Shown: in pieces, positions 1 to 8,302 of the stretch
Position numbering within the stretch: position 1 is the first letter of the stretch
Layout of the letters: every line of letters starts with the position of its first letter
Source of the DNA: CAVOOW01 sp963697675
GTDB lineage: Bacteria; Actinomycetota; Actinomycetes; JACCUZ01
Assembly: GCA_963697675.1 (NCBI GenBank)
Contig: CAVOOW010000002.1
Coordinates: 1 to 64,000, forward strand
Length of the DNA stretch: 64,000 nt
Direction: 5' to 3'
Made by a program: the position numbers and the translations under genes
Notes under the pieces: model-generated
Told to the model about the DNA's origin: nothing
Seen by the model: the letters and a program-made list of their open reading frames with translations, nothing else
Databases searched by the model: none

Positions 1-250
1 AGCGGTAGCCAGCTCTGCGAGAGTGTCCACCGCGACGACACTGGCCGGCACTGCGGAGGATGGGACTCGGTATCCGGTACTCACGCAGCCATTTCCACGT
101 AGCCGATGCGCCATAGGCGTTCAGCACGAGGTGCCTGCCTGCTTGACACGTGCGCTCGCTCGAGGTCAGTGCGACCGCTTTAAGCAGACTCTCATTGGCG
201 TTCGTGGCTACTCCGGGGGCGACTATTGGGCCACCAACTTGGGAGGTCGG

Positions 251-1666
251 ATGGCTCATGTGGTGCGGGGGACTGTGTACAAGAGGTGCGGCTGCCGGGA
301 CTCGGTGACCGGCAAGCGGAAGGGCCCAGGCTGCGAGCTGTTGCCGCGACCAGGCCATGGCAGCTGGTATCTCAGCCTGGAGATGCCGGTCGGCGTGGCG
401 GGCGAGCGGCGACGCCTTCGGCTGGGTGGGCACCGCTCCCGACAGCATGCAGAACGGGCCTTGCGCGCGTTGCAGACACCCAGTCCGGCGAGCGGCACGG
501 CGGGGTGGACCACCGGGCGGTGGTTGCGCCATGGGCTCGTGGAGCGGATGTCTCTTCGCCCGAATACCCGGCGCATGTATGAGTCGCATCTGCGCCTGTA
601 CTTGCTGCCACATCTGGACCGGGTCCCGCTGGCCACACTCACGATCGGCGACGTGCGGATGACGTTCCTCGCGATCAACCGAGAACACCACACGCTCGGC
701 ACGCCGTTGTCGGCGACCACCCTGCACAGCATCCGCTGCACCCTTCGCGCGGCGCTGAACGCGGCGATCCGCGAAGGACTGCTGACCGATAACCCGGCCC
801 GCTGGATCGAGCTACCAGCACACCGACGACCGCACGCTGTGGTCTGGACACAGGCCCGTGTGGCCGCCTGGAAGGCAGGCGGTCCACGTCCAGCGGTCGC
901 GGTCTGGACCGCCGCGGACACCGCAAGGTTTCTAGGCGCCATCGAAGACGACGAGCTCCACCCGATGCTCTACCTCGTCGCGCTGCGCGGGCTGCGCCGC
1001 GGAGAAGCAGCCGGACTCTGCTGGACCGATCTTGATCTCGACGAGGCAACCCTCACCATTTGCCGGACCCTGCAAGAGCACGTCGGGCGACCGGTGTTGT
1101 TGCCACCGAAGACCGCCGCCAGTGCGCGCACCATCGCCCTGGACCGCAGCACCGCCGCGGTCCTGACCGCACACCGCGCCCACCAGCGCGCGGTCGCCGG
1201 CGTCGACCGGCCCAACGGGTTCGTCTTCGCCCATGCCGACGGACAGCCCTACAGCCCGAGCTACCTCACGCACCACTTCCGGGCGCTGCAGGAGCGGCAC
1301 GGGCTGCCGCCGATCCGGTTCCACGACCTGCGACACGGCGCGGCCACCCTCGCATTGGCGGCCGGGGCAGACCTCAAGGCCATCCAAGACATGCTCGGGC
1401 ACGCCAGCATCATCGTGCTCACCGCCGACACCTACACCAGCGTGCTGCCCGAAGTCGCCCGCGAGACCGCGGAGGGCATCGCCGCCTTGGTGCTGGCCGC
1501 CGGGCGGAACCCACCCGGCAGGCCCGACGGTCCGCCTCGGCGGCCAACAGGAGTGACGGGAGAGTCGGACTCACCGTGGACTCACCACGGACTCACCAGC
1601 CGGCCCGACATGATCTTGAGGGGGCTAAAAGGCCAGGTAGACGTGGGTGCGCCGCGAGGGACTTGA
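251..1666 (+). CDS. int: Tyrosine site-specific integrase of an integrated element
   Basis: 471 aa. Catalyses integration and excision of a mobile element by strand exchange at a tRNA attachment site. The N-terminal arm is basic with a Cys pair (KRCGC), as in actinomycete element integrases. A SAM-like core-binding domain spans about residues 90-170. The catalytic domain shows Arg246 (ALRGLRRGE), His358 and Arg361 (HDLRH), His384 (LGHAS) and the nucleophile Tyr395 (TYTSV). ATG at 251 is chosen because GGGAGG lies 4 bases upstream; the open frame continues to 23 without coding character. The C-terminus reads through the 3' end of the convergent tRNA-Lys gene, so the gene sits at the very end of the element, which must extend left beyond the window. 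No excisionase is seen in the first 250 bases. Confidence 0.93.
   Translation: MAHVVRGTVYKRCGCRDSVTGKRKGPGCELLPRPGHGSWYLSLEMPVGVAGERRRLRLGGHRSRQHAERALRALQTPSPASGTAGWTTGRWLRHGLVERMSLRPNTRRMYESHLRLYLLPHLDRVPLATLTIGDVRMTFLAINREHHTLGTPLSATTLHSIRCTLRAALNAAIREGLLTDNPARWIELPAHRRPHAVVWTQARVAAWKAGGPRPAVAVWTAADTARFLGAIEDDELHPMLYLVALRGLRRGEAAGLCWTDLDLDEATLTICRTLQEHVGRPVLLPPKTAASARTIALDRSTAAVLTAHRAHQRAVAGVDRPNGFVFAHADGQPYSPSYLTHHFRALQERHGLPPIRFHDLRHGAATLALAAGADLKAIQDMLGHASIIVLTADTYTSVLPEVARETAEGIAALVLAAGRNPPGRPDGPPRRPTGVTGESDSPWTHHGLTSRPDMILRGLKGQVDVGAPRGT
1648..1666. other. Putative attachment-site core (int 3' end inside tRNA-Lys 3' end)
   Basis: The last 19 bases of the integrase frame, stop codon included, are also the acceptor and T-arm end of tRNA-Lys. 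Integrases of this family commonly recombine at tRNA 3' ends, so the chromosome-element junction should lie here. The tRNA is intact, meaning the element regenerated it. The second copy of the direct repeat would lie left of the window and cannot be seen. Confidence 0.55.
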
Positions 1667-1720
1667 ACCCCCAACCCGCGGATTAAGAGTCCGCTGCTCT
1701 GCCAGTTGAGCTAGCGGCGC
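1648..1720 (-). tRNA. tRNA-Lys (anticodon CTT)
   Basis: 73 nt cloverleaf. The 7-bp acceptor stem pairs GCGCCGC (1720-1714) with GCGGCGC (1655-1649). The anticodon arm is GCGGA / CTCTTAA / TCCGC, giving anticodon CTT. The T arm contains the GGTTCAAGTCC-type loop. CCA is not encoded. This is the presumed integration target of the adjacent element. Confidence 0.95.
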
Positions 1721-1800
1721 GCGTGCGTCGCAGACGATACCAGCCGCCTCAACGTCCGTCGCATCGAGTTGAACGGGCGGGCCGGGCCGGCGTGCACACA

Positions 1801-1849
1801 CCCGAGAACGGGCTGTGCTCTGCCGTCGGTGACCGACGACAGAGCACAG
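1801..1849. terminator. Strong hairpin, possible terminator
   Basis: CTGTGCTCTG (1813-1822) pairs perfectly with CAGAGCACAG (1840-1849), and the stem continues inward as GTCGG/CCGAC. A smaller CCCG-AGAA-CGGG hairpin precedes it (1801-1812). TTT follows on the + side. It lies between the small minus-strand gene at 1927 and tRNA-Lys, so it could end transcription of that gene. Confidence 0.45.
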
Positions 1850-1926
1850 TTTCCACGGACTGTCGCGACCGGCTCGGGGCCAGCAGTCGCAGCAGGAGCC
1901 TGGTGGGTCAGTGGGCGCTGGGAAGC

Positions 1927-2118
1927 TCAGCTTCCCGTGCCCTCCCACCAACGCGTTTCGGGGCCGCCCTCCTCTGCCAATATCTCGGCAGATGGGGGTC
2001 CCGCGGTGTCTGTCAGGTCGACCAGCAGGGCCAGCGGCACGTGTTCCTGGAGGATGGACATGACCAGCTCGTCCTCCGCATGGGTCTGCAGCGGGTCGGG
2101 CTGGATGTTGGGCGTCAT
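1927..2118 (-). CDS. Small conserved actinobacterial protein, unknown function
   Basis: 63 aa, acidic, with no membrane segment and no Cys. It begins MTPNIQPDPLQTHAEDELV and ends in a Trp-Trp-Glu-rich tail. ATG at 2118 is chosen because AAGGAGT lies 6-7 bases upstream, a near-perfect ribosome binding site; an earlier ATG at 2142 has no such signal. It looks like a short actinomycete protein of unknown role; no function can be assigned. It is monocistronic, with a strong hairpin downstream. Confidence 0.7.
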   Translation of the reverse strand: MTPNIQPDPLQTHAEDELVMSILQEHVPLALLVDLTDTAGPPSAEILAEEGGPETRWWEGTGS

Positions 2119-2280
2119 CCGCGACTCCTTATAGGTGTCCACGCGGTGGTGGACATCGGCCTTTGGTGCCGAAGAGGTGGTTCTTTGGGACTAGATGTCA
2201 TTAGTTATCGGCACGAGCCGCACCGCTTCTTGAGGCCGAACGGGTCAAGCCCAGGCAAAGGCAAACGCCGCCAACGTGAA

Positions 2281-2319
2281 GAACGCCCCGGCCGAAGGTA
2301 ATTTCGGGCCGGGGCGTTC
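2281..2319 (-). terminator. Terminator hairpin downstream of csp
   Basis: GAACGCCCCGGCC (2281-2293) pairs with GGCCGGGGCGTTC on the other arm (ending 2319) around a short AT-containing loop. It lies 15 bases past the stop of the minus-strand cold-shock gene. It lacks a long U tract, which is usual in high-GC genomes. Confidence 0.6.
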
Positions 2320-2334
2320 CTCATCTGGTGCTGA

Positions 2335-2541
2335 TCAGGCGACGGGCTTCACCTGGTCGGCCTGCGGGCCACGCTGGCCTTGCGTGACCTCGAACTCCAC
2401 ACGCTGGTTCTCGTCCAGCGAGCGATAGCCGTCGGCCTGGATCGCTGAGAAGTGCACGAAGACGTCGGGTCCGCCGCCGTCCTGCGCGATGAAGCCGAAA
2501 CCCTTCTCGGCGTTGAACCACTTCACGGTTCCCTGAGCCAC
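2335..2541 (-). CDS. Cold-shock domain protein (CspA family)
   Basis: 68 aa, the usual family length. Binds single-stranded RNA and DNA and melts RNA secondary structure in the cytoplasm. RNP1 is KGFGFI and RNP2 is DVFVHFSAI; the aromatic surface W-F, F-F-F, H-F is intact. GTG at 2541 gives the canonical MAQGTVKWFN start and has AAAGGAG 7 bases upstream. About 200 untranslated bases separate it from galM; csp genes often have long regulatory leaders, but no specific element is identified here. Confidence 0.95.
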   Translation of the reverse strand: MAQGTVKWFNAEKGFGFIAQDGGGPDVFVHFSAIQADGYRSLDENQRVEFEVTQGQRGPQADQVKPVA

Positions 2542-2782
2542 TCTGTCTCTCCTTTGGAGCAAAGGGGTTCGCAAGCCGCACCACGCGGCCCGCGGGTTTT
2601 GAAGCAACCGCTCCCTCTGGCGCGGACCGGACAGGCATCAAGGTCCGTGGTACAAGAAACGCCCGGCCATCTGACAGCGCGGGCGATCAAGCTTCGAGGC
2701 ACTGCAACTTCTAACCGCCGACTACGCTAGATCATCTACTCGCCGCTTGTCCACGCTCGCCCGGGCCCGAATTGTTGCCATC

Positions 2783-3697
2783 TCACCAAGCGTGCAGACC
2801 CCACTGCAGAGTGTGTTCTTGGCCGGGCTCGAGGGTCACCAGGCCGGCCCCGCTGTTGAACGCGTCCGCCGGGCAGGACATCGGCTCGACGGCCAGTCCG
2901 CGGCGTCGGCGGGCCACCGCCAGCGTGTCCCCGGAGAACACCTGGAGGTAGTCGGTGCCCTGGCCGCCCCAGACGTCCACGCCGTGCGTTCCGTCGCCCA
3001 GCGCGAGTCGTACGACGACGCGGCCCTCGCCGTCGCGGTGGAGTCCGGTGAACGGGGTGTCCAGCACCAGGTCGCCGACCTGCCGACCAGCGCGGAAGTC
3101 CCACGGCGTCCCGTCCACCGGCTCGGTCGAGACCGGGAGCCCCCGCTCGTCGGTGCGGATCCAGGCCGCGGCCGGAACGGTCAGGACCGCGTCGTCCACC
3201 AGGTCGATGCCCGCGGTGACATACGGGTGCTGGCCCACGCCGTAGGGCAGCGGCACGTCGCCCGCGTTGCGACCGGTCAGTGTCACCGACAGTCCGTCCG
3301 CATCGAGCGCATAGGCAGCGGCCACGTCGAGCAGGAACGGATAGCCGGGTTGCGGCCAGACGCGGGCGCCGACCGTCACGCTGGACGGCGTTCGTTCGAC
3401 GACGGACCACGGCACCCACCGCACCAGGCCGTGGATCGCGTTGCGGGTCGCGGCTTCCGACAGGGCGAGCTGCTGGTCCTGTCCCGCCCAGCGATAGCGG
3501 CCGTCGCGCACCCGGTTGGGCCAGGGCGCCAGTACCTGCCCTCGACCGCCATCGACCTTGGCCGCGACGTCGAACCCGTCGACGACGGCCCGGCCCGCGA
3601 CGTCGTACGTCCGCAAGGCCCCACCCACCTGCACGACGACGGCGGTCTGGTCGCCGTGGCGCAGCTCGATCTGCTCACCACTGGGGTGTGTCGTCAC
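2783..3697 (-). CDS. Aldose 1-epimerase family protein
   Basis: 304 aa. Interconverts alpha and beta anomers of aldoses; the substrate is not fixed by sequence. Catalytic features of the galactose-mutarotase fold are visible: IHGLVRW (His and Arg), GQHPY (general-acid His) and a C-terminal TLEPG Glu (general base). GTG at 3697 is chosen because it overlaps the stop of the upstream DUF6510 gene as GTGA, implying translational coupling; the open frame further upstream is a shadow. Last gene of the four-gene minus-strand unit led by a molybdopterin oxidoreductase. Confidence 0.88.
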   Translation of the reverse strand: MTTHPSGEQIELRHGDQTAVVVQVGGALRTYDVAGRAVVDGFDVAAKVDGGRGQVLAPWPNRVRDGRYRWAGQDQQLALSEAATRNAIHGLVRWVPWSVVERTPSSVTVGARVWPQPGYPFLLDVAAAYALDADGLSVTLTGRNAGDVPLPYGVGQHPYVTAGIDLVDDAVLTVPAAAWIRTDERGLPVSTEPVDGTPWDFRAGRQVGDLVLDTPFTGLHRDGEGRVVVRLALGDGTHGVDVWGGQGTDYLQVFSGDTLAVARRRRGLAVEPMSCPADAFNSGAGLVTLEPGQEHTLQWGLHAW

Positions 3698-3969
3698 GTC
3701 GCCGACTCGTCGGTGAACTCCAGATAGGTCAACCCGCGCACGTCGAGCCAGTGCCGGCCGCCGCCGCTCACCAGGCGGAGCAGCACCGCGTCGCAGCCCG
3801 CGCAGCGCAGCACGAGCCCGGGTGCGTCGCCGAACAGCCGCGCCTCGGCCATCGGTGCGGTGTTGCCGCAGCCCACGCACTGACCGTGCGCCGAGGTCAC
3901 GTCGACGGCGAAGATCTCGCGCAGTACGCCCGCTGCTGCGTTCCCGTCCAGGAAGCTGTCGGTGGTCAT
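3694..3969 (-). CDS. DUF6510 zinc-ribbon-like protein
   Basis: 91 aa. Two CxxC pairs, CVGC near residue 32 and CAGC near residue 57, form a likely metal-binding ribbon; the tail WLDVRGLTYLEF is hydrophobic. It matches what I know as DUF6510, whose members tend to lie beside molybdopterin oxidoreductases and FAD reductases, as here. Function unknown; a metal-binding or electron-transfer accessory for the neighbouring enzyme pair is inference. The ATG at 3969 has GGAGGA 7 bases upstream. Its stop overlaps galM. Confidence 0.8.
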   Translation of the reverse strand: MTTDSFLDGNAAAGVLREIFAVDVTSAHGQCVGCGNTAPMAEARLFGDAPGLVLRCAGCDAVLLRLVSGGGRHWLDVRGLTYLEFTDESAT

Positions 3970-3982
3970 CGAGGGTCCTCCA

Positions 3983-4693
3983 CTATCCGAATCGTTCGGT
4001 CCTGATGCGGCGCGCCTCGTGGCCGGCGGCCAGGAGCAGGTCGGCCACGGCCTCGACGAACGCCGTCGGCCCGCAGATGTAGGTCGTGGGCTGGACGCTC
4101 GGGGGCCAGGTCTCCACCTCGAGCCGGACTGCGTCGAGGCGGCCGACCGGGTGTGGCCAGCCGGGCGGAGCCTCGCGCGTGTAGGTGAGGCTCACGTCGA
4201 CATCCTCCAGCTTGCCCGCGCGGATGAGCTCGTCCGCGTAGAGCATGGCTTCCGGCCGGCGCACCGAGTAGAGCAGCCGGAAGGGGGCCGAGCTGTCGGT
4301 CGCCGCCCGTGCCCGCAGCATCGACATCAGCGGTACGAGGCCCGAGCCGCCCGCGATCAGCTGCACGGGCTCGATCTGTGCCGGCCGCCAGACGAACCAG
4401 CCGCCGAGCGGTCCGCGGATCTCCAGCTGCTCGCCGACGGTCACGTCGCGCGCCAGGTACGACGACACCTCGCCGTTCGGGTCGATCTCGACGGTGAGGT
4501 CGACCCGCTGCTGTCCCGGACCCGACGCGATCGAGTAGGGGCGTACGGCGGTGTATCCGTCAGGAGCAGTCAGTCGTACGTCGACATGCTGGCCCGCGAT
4601 GTGTCCGGACCAGTCGGCGATGTCGAGGGCGAGGGTGCGGGCGGTGTCGGTCTCGTCGCGCAGCTCCGCGACGACGGCGACCCGCCAGCTCAC
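3983..4693 (-). CDS. FAD-binding NAD(P)H oxidoreductase (ferredoxin-reductase fold)
   Basis: 236 aa. Transfers electrons between NAD(P)H and a partner through FAD. The N-terminal FAD barrel contains the flavin motif VRPYSIASG; the C-terminal nucleotide domain has GGSGLVPLMSML and YICGP. There is no 2Fe-2S domain, so it is a minimal reductase. GTG at 4693 overlaps the stop of the upstream molybdopterin enzyme (GTGA), which strongly suggests that enzyme is its partner. 13 bases separate it from DUF6510. Confidence 0.88.
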   Translation of the reverse strand: MSWRVAVVAELRDETDTARTLALDIADWSGHIAGQHVDVRLTAPDGYTAVRPYSIASGPGQQRVDLTVEIDPNGEVSSYLARDVTVGEQLEIRGPLGGWFVWRPAQIEPVQLIAGGSGLVPLMSMLRARAATDSSAPFRLLYSVRRPEAMLYADELIRAGKLEDVDVSLTYTREAPPGWPHPVGRLDAVRLEVETWPPSVQPTTYICGPTAFVEAVADLLLAAGHEARRIRTERFG

Positions 4694-5289
4694 TCGCCCC
4701 AGTACCGCTGCTCGCGCCACGGGTCGCCGTAGTTGTGATAGCCCGCCGTCTCCCAGAAGCCCGGCTCGTCCTCGAGCGACAGCGTGAGCCCACGTACCCA
4801 CTTGGCGCTCTTCCAGAGATACAGGTGCGGGACGAGCAGCCGGGCCGGCCCGCCATGCTCGGCGGCGAGCGGCTCGCCGTCGTACGTATGAGCGATCCAC
4901 GCCTTGCCGTCGAGCAGGTCCTCGAGCGGCACGTTGGTCGTGTAGCCGCCGTAGGAGCTGATCAGCATGTAGTCGGCCGCGGTCTCGACATCGGCGAGCA
5001 GCGTGTCCAGCGACACCCCCCGCCAGTCGGTCGCGAACTTGGACCAGCGCGTCACGCAGTGCAGGTCGACGGTGGGTTCGTCCTGCGGCAGCGCCTGCAG
5101 CCCCGCCCAGTCCCACCGGTGCACGTCACCGGTCTCCGTCGTGACAGACAGTTCCCAGTCGTCGAGGTCGACGCGCGGGGTCGGCCCGGCGGAGAGCACG
5201 GGGAAGTCCTCGGTCAGGTACTGACCTGGCGGGAGGTTCGGGTCGGACGAGCGCCGACGCCCCGAGAAACCACGTGAGATGAGGCCCAT
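4690..5289 (-). CDS. Sulfite-oxidase-like molybdopterin oxidoreductase
   Basis: 199 aa. Molybdopterin-binding enzyme of the sulfite oxidase / MsrP superfamily. The molybdenum-ligand Cys is in DLHCVTRW, followed by WRGVSL and SSYGGYTTNVPL typical of this fold. It has neither a Tat signal nor a dimerisation domain, so it is a short cytoplasmic form. Substrate unknown. The ATG at 5289 has AAGGA 8 bases upstream. It heads an operon with its likely reductase (overlapping by 4 bases), DUF6510 and an aldose epimerase. A cofactor-synthesis gene (moeA) lies at the far right of the window. Confidence 0.87.
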   Translation of the reverse strand: MGLISRGFSGRRRSSDPNLPPGQYLTEDFPVLSAGPTPRVDLDDWELSVTTETGDVHRWDWAGLQALPQDEPTVDLHCVTRWSKFATDWRGVSLDTLLADVETAADYMLISSYGGYTTNVPLEDLLDGKAWIAHTYDGEPLAAEHGGPARLLVPHLYLWKSAKWVRGLTLSLEDEPGFWETAGYHNYGDPWREQRYWGE

Positions 5290-5382
5290 GCCGTGAATCC
5301 TTGCGGCTCGCGGCCGGTCTAGGAAGGCCTGTCTCACGCGGATTTGCGTGCCTCGGTCGTCCGGGGACCCACACGTTGTGGC

Positions 5383-6360
5383 TCAGGTGGGGGTCGGCTC
5401 CGTGCTGGCCGCGGCCGGCTCTCCGAGCTTGACCGTGACCACGCCCGCGAGGATGAGCAACCCGCCGACCAACTGGGCCACGCCCGGGAACTGGTCGAGG
5501 AGCAGCCACGCCCAGATGACCCCGGCGACGACCTCCAACAGCGCGACGAACGAGGCCAGGCGAGAGCCCAGCCGGCGTCCGGCGGCGATACCGGTCACGT
5601 AGGAGACGGCGGCGGTGACCAGGCCGAGAGTCAGCAGCGGGATCCACCAGGCCACGTCGTGACCGGCGTAGGTCGTGGCCGCGCTGGCGGCGTGCATTGG
5701 CATGAGTCCCACCAGCCCGAGCAGTCCGAGGCCGAGGGCTCCGGTGGTCAGGCCGCCCCAGGCGAGCACGAGCGGCTCGAGCCCGTTGCTTTGGTCGGCG
5801 GAGATGACGAAGTAGACCGCGGCGCCGACCATCGCGGCGAGCGCCCAGGCGACGCCGATTGTCGAGAGCTGGGCGCCGGCCAGCAGGTTGAGGATCAGCA
5901 CCAGGCCGAGGGCGGCCAGCCCGGCACCGACGAGGGTCAGTCGCCCGGGCCGCTGACCGTGGCGCAGCCACAGGTAGACGACGACGGCGGCGGGCGCGGT
6001 GAATTCGATGAGCAGCGCCGGCCCGACCGGCATGTGCGCGACCGCGGAGAAGTAGCAGAACTGGGCGCCGGCCACCGCGACGGTGCCATAGAGCGCGATC
6101 AGCCGGGCGTTGCTGCGCAGCAGCTGCCATCGGCCACGCAGGGAGAACAGCCCGAGCGGCGTGAGCAAGAAGGCCGCGAGCCCGACCCGGACCAGGACGA
6201 CCGCGCCAGGGCTCCAGCCGGTGTCCAGCAGCCCTCGGGCCAGTGCACCGGACAGGCCGAACGTGGCAGCCGAGACCACGGCTAGTACGAGCCCGGAGAC
6301 CAATCGCGACCCGGGAGCCGCGACGGCCGCCGTGTCTTCGTCATGAGCCAACGTCGCCAT
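5383..6360 (-). CDS. EamA/DMT-family exporter (RhtA-like)
   Basis: 325 aa integral membrane protein with about ten hydrophobic segments in two EamA repeats, the drug/metabolite transporter fold. The RhtA-type group exports amino acids or related metabolites; the substrate here is unknown. A short hydrophilic N-terminus (MATLAHDEDTAAV) precedes TM1. ATG at 6360 is used. It is divergent from the CGNR regulator at 6400 with only 39 bases between them, so that regulator is a plausible controller. Confidence 0.88.
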   Translation of the reverse strand: MATLAHDEDTAAVAAPGSRLVSGLVLAVVSAATFGLSGALARGLLDTGWSPGAVVLVRVGLAAFLLTPLGLFSLRGRWQLLRSNARLIALYGTVAVAGAQFCYFSAVAHMPVGPALLIEFTAPAAVVVYLWLRHGQRPGRLTLVGAGLAALGLVLILNLLAGAQLSTIGVAWALAAMVGAAVYFVISADQSNGLEPLVLAWGGLTTGALGLGLLGLVGLMPMHAASAATTYAGHDVAWWIPLLTLGLVTAAVSYVTGIAAGRRLGSRLASFVALLEVVAGVIWAWLLLDQFPGVAQLVGGLLILAGVVTVKLGEPAAASTEPTPT

Positions 6361-6387
6361 GGCACATGACCGTACGGAACATGCCTG

Positions 6388-6400
6388 TAATATGTCAACG
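6388..6400 (+). promoter_or_regulatory. Leaderless -10 element for the CGNR gene
   Basis: TAATAT at 6388-6393 ends 6 bases before the GTG at 6400, with no ribosome binding site between. This is the layout of a leaderless actinobacterial transcript. The same 39-bp gap must also hold the exporter promoter on the other strand. Confidence 0.55.
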
Positions 6401-6930
6401 TGGTTTTCGCCCATGACACGGAGTGCGCGCTTCAGGCCGCGGTGACGCTGGTCAACAGCGCCGCTGAGCCGGACACCCTGACGACGGTCGCCGAGCTCGA
6501 CCGGCTCTGGGACGACCACGGCTATACCGGCCGCCACGACCGCAGTCGCGAGGAGCTGGACGCCGTGCGCGCGCTGCGGCCCCGACTGCGCGAGCTGCTC
6601 ACCGCCGAACGCGACGACGCCGCGACGCTGGTCAACCGGATGCTGAGCGAGGCGCAGGCCGTTCCCCAACTGATCCGCCACGACCCGCTCGACTGGCACA
6701 TCCACGCCGTCCCCACCGACGCGCCGCTCGACACCCGGATCCTGGTCGAGACCGCCATGGCCATGATCGACGTCATCCGGGCCGAGGAGATGTCCCGGCT
6801 GGGCGTCTGCGCCGACCACGGGTGCCAGGGGCTGGTCCTCGACCTGTCGCGGAACCGCTCGCGCCGCTTCTGCTCGACCACGTGCGGCAACCGGAACGCC
6901 GTCGCGGCCTACCGGGCCCGGAAAAGGTAA
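6400..6930 (+). CDS. CGNR zinc-finger (ABATE-type) putative transcriptional regulator
   Basis: 176 aa. The N-terminal two-thirds is a helical ABATE-type ligand/stress domain; the C-terminus carries the CGNR zinc finger with CADHGCQGLVLD, then FCSTTCGNRNAVAAYRAR. The family is regarded as DNA-binding regulators in actinobacteria. Starts at a GTG without a ribosome binding site but with TAATAT 6 bases upstream. Divergent from the EamA exporter, which it may control (inference from position). Confidence 0.85.
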   Translation: MVFAHDTECALQAAVTLVNSAAEPDTLTTVAELDRLWDDHGYTGRHDRSREELDAVRALRPRLRELLTAERDDAATLVNRMLSEAQAVPQLIRHDPLDWHIHAVPTDAPLDTRILVETAMAMIDVIRAEEMSRLGVCADHGCQGLVLDLSRNRSRRFCSTTCGNRNAVAAYRARKR

Positions 6931-7073
6931 TGGGAATGCCGCTGCTGGCGGCGCCTCTCGTACCGCCGATCCAGCAGGGGACCCCGGTTCACGATCAGCG
7001 GGCCGGCCCCTAGGTTTTGCTGCGATAGACCGACGCACGTCCGATATCTCGATCTACGGAGTTGATCCGCGGC

Positions 7074-8159
7074 ATGACCAGCCCTCCCGATGCCGAGGTC
7101 CTGCTGCGCGACTACCGGCCACAGGCGCGCCTCGTGCTGCCCGAGCACCCGGTCGCAGCCGCCCGTTTCCCTGCGATCGACGCGCACTGCCACCTCGGGC
7201 TGTGGCTGAGCCGGCTTGCCGGACGGGACGGCGAATGGCTGGTCGACGAGGTCGCGCCCTGGCTGGAGTCCATGGCGACCTACAACGTGCACGGATTCGT
7301 CAACCTGGACGGCCGCTGGGGCGAGGAGCTGCGGCAGAATCTGGCCCGGTTCGACGCGCTGCACCCCGATCGGGTCGCCACGTTCTGTCATGTCGATTGG
7401 TCCCTGCTCGCGCAGCCGTCGGCCGCGGCGGCCCTCGCCGCGAACCTGGCCGATTCTGTGGCGGCCGGGGCGGCCGGGCTCAAGGTTTGGAAGGATCTCG
7501 GGCTGCACGTGCGCGACGGAGACGGCCGGCTCGTCCTGCCTGACGACGAACGCCTCTCGACGATGTGGGACACGGCAGGAGAGACCGGTACGCCGGTGTG
7601 GTGGCACGTCGCTGACCCCATGGCTTTCTTCGACCCCGTTGATGAGCGCAACGAGTTCCTCGAACTGCTTCTCGAACGTCCGGACTGGTCCTTCGCCGGA
7701 CCGCAGTTCCCCACCTTCGAACGGTTGCTGGACAGCCTCGAGGCGGTCGTCGACGCGCATCCCGGCACGACCTTCGTGGCAGTTCACGCGGGCTGCTGCG
7801 CCGAGGACCTAGGCCGGGTGGGCCGGATGCTCGACACCTATCCCAATCTCCACATCGACATCGCCGCGCGCATCTCCCAGCTCGGCCGTCAGCCGCGAGC
7901 GACCCGCGAGCTGGTGCTGCGCCACCCCGACCGCGTGCTGTTCGGCACCGATGAGATCCCGCACACCGGCCAGAGCTATCCGACCCACTTCCGCTTCCTC
8001 GAGACGGCAGACGAGCAGTTCGCCCACTCGTCCGACGACCCGCCGCTCATGGGCCGTTGGGGAATCTCCGGGCTGGACCTGCCCGACGACGTGCTGCAAC
8101 GCGTCTACTCCGGCAACGTCGCACGGCTCCTGCCGCAGGTGCGCAGCGCTCTGGACTGA
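7074..8159 (+). CDS. Amidohydrolase (Amidohydro_2 superfamily)
   Basis: 361 aa metal-dependent hydrolase with a TIM-barrel fold. The first metal motif is IDAHCHLG; later metal and acid-base residues are GLKVWKD, WWHVADP, AVHAG and LFGTDEIP. The family contains decarboxylases and C-N or C-C hydrolases of aromatic compounds; the reaction is not predictable here. ATG at 7074 is chosen over an in-frame TTG at 7062; the only GGAG lies 12 bases upstream, so the start is a little uncertain. Followed by tRNA-His on the other strand. Confidence 0.85.
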   Translation: MTSPPDAEVLLRDYRPQARLVLPEHPVAAARFPAIDAHCHLGLWLSRLAGRDGEWLVDEVAPWLESMATYNVHGFVNLDGRWGEELRQNLARFDALHPDRVATFCHVDWSLLAQPSAAAALAANLADSVAAGAAGLKVWKDLGLHVRDGDGRLVLPDDERLSTMWDTAGETGTPVWWHVADPMAFFDPVDERNEFLELLLERPDWSFAGPQFPTFERLLDSLEAVVDAHPGTTFVAVHAGCCAEDLGRVGRMLDTYPNLHIDIAARISQLGRQPRATRELVLRHPDRVLFGTDEIPHTGQSYPTHFRFLETADEQFAHSSDDPPLMGRWGISGLDLPDDVLQRVYSGNVARLLPQVRSALD

Positions 8160-8174
8160 CCTGCTGCTACATGG

Positions 8175-8248
8175 GGTGAGTGACGGGACTTGAACCCGCG
8201 GCCACCTGGACCACAACCAGGTGCTCTACCAGCTGAGCTACACCCACC
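8175..8248 (-). tRNA. tRNA-His (anticodon GTG)
   Basis: 74 nt with the extra 5' G (position 8248) characteristic of tRNA-His facing C73. Acceptor GTGGGTG pairs with CACTCAC. The anticodon arm is CCTGG / TTGTGGT / CCAGG. CCA is not encoded. It lies between the amidohydrolase and orn. Confidence 0.95.
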
Positions 8249-8302
8249 ATGAGCACCGCGTTCACCTGCGGCTGACGAATCATACAAGTACGCAGGTCGG
8301 CC

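Noticed and set aside
23..250. Longer N-terminus for the integrase starting at 23
   Set aside because: The extra 76 residues have no family similarity, while ATG 251 has GGGAGG 4 bases upstream.
2542..2735. RNA thermoswitch or riboswitch in the csp leader
   Set aside because: The leader is long, but I cannot identify a conserved structure by eye.
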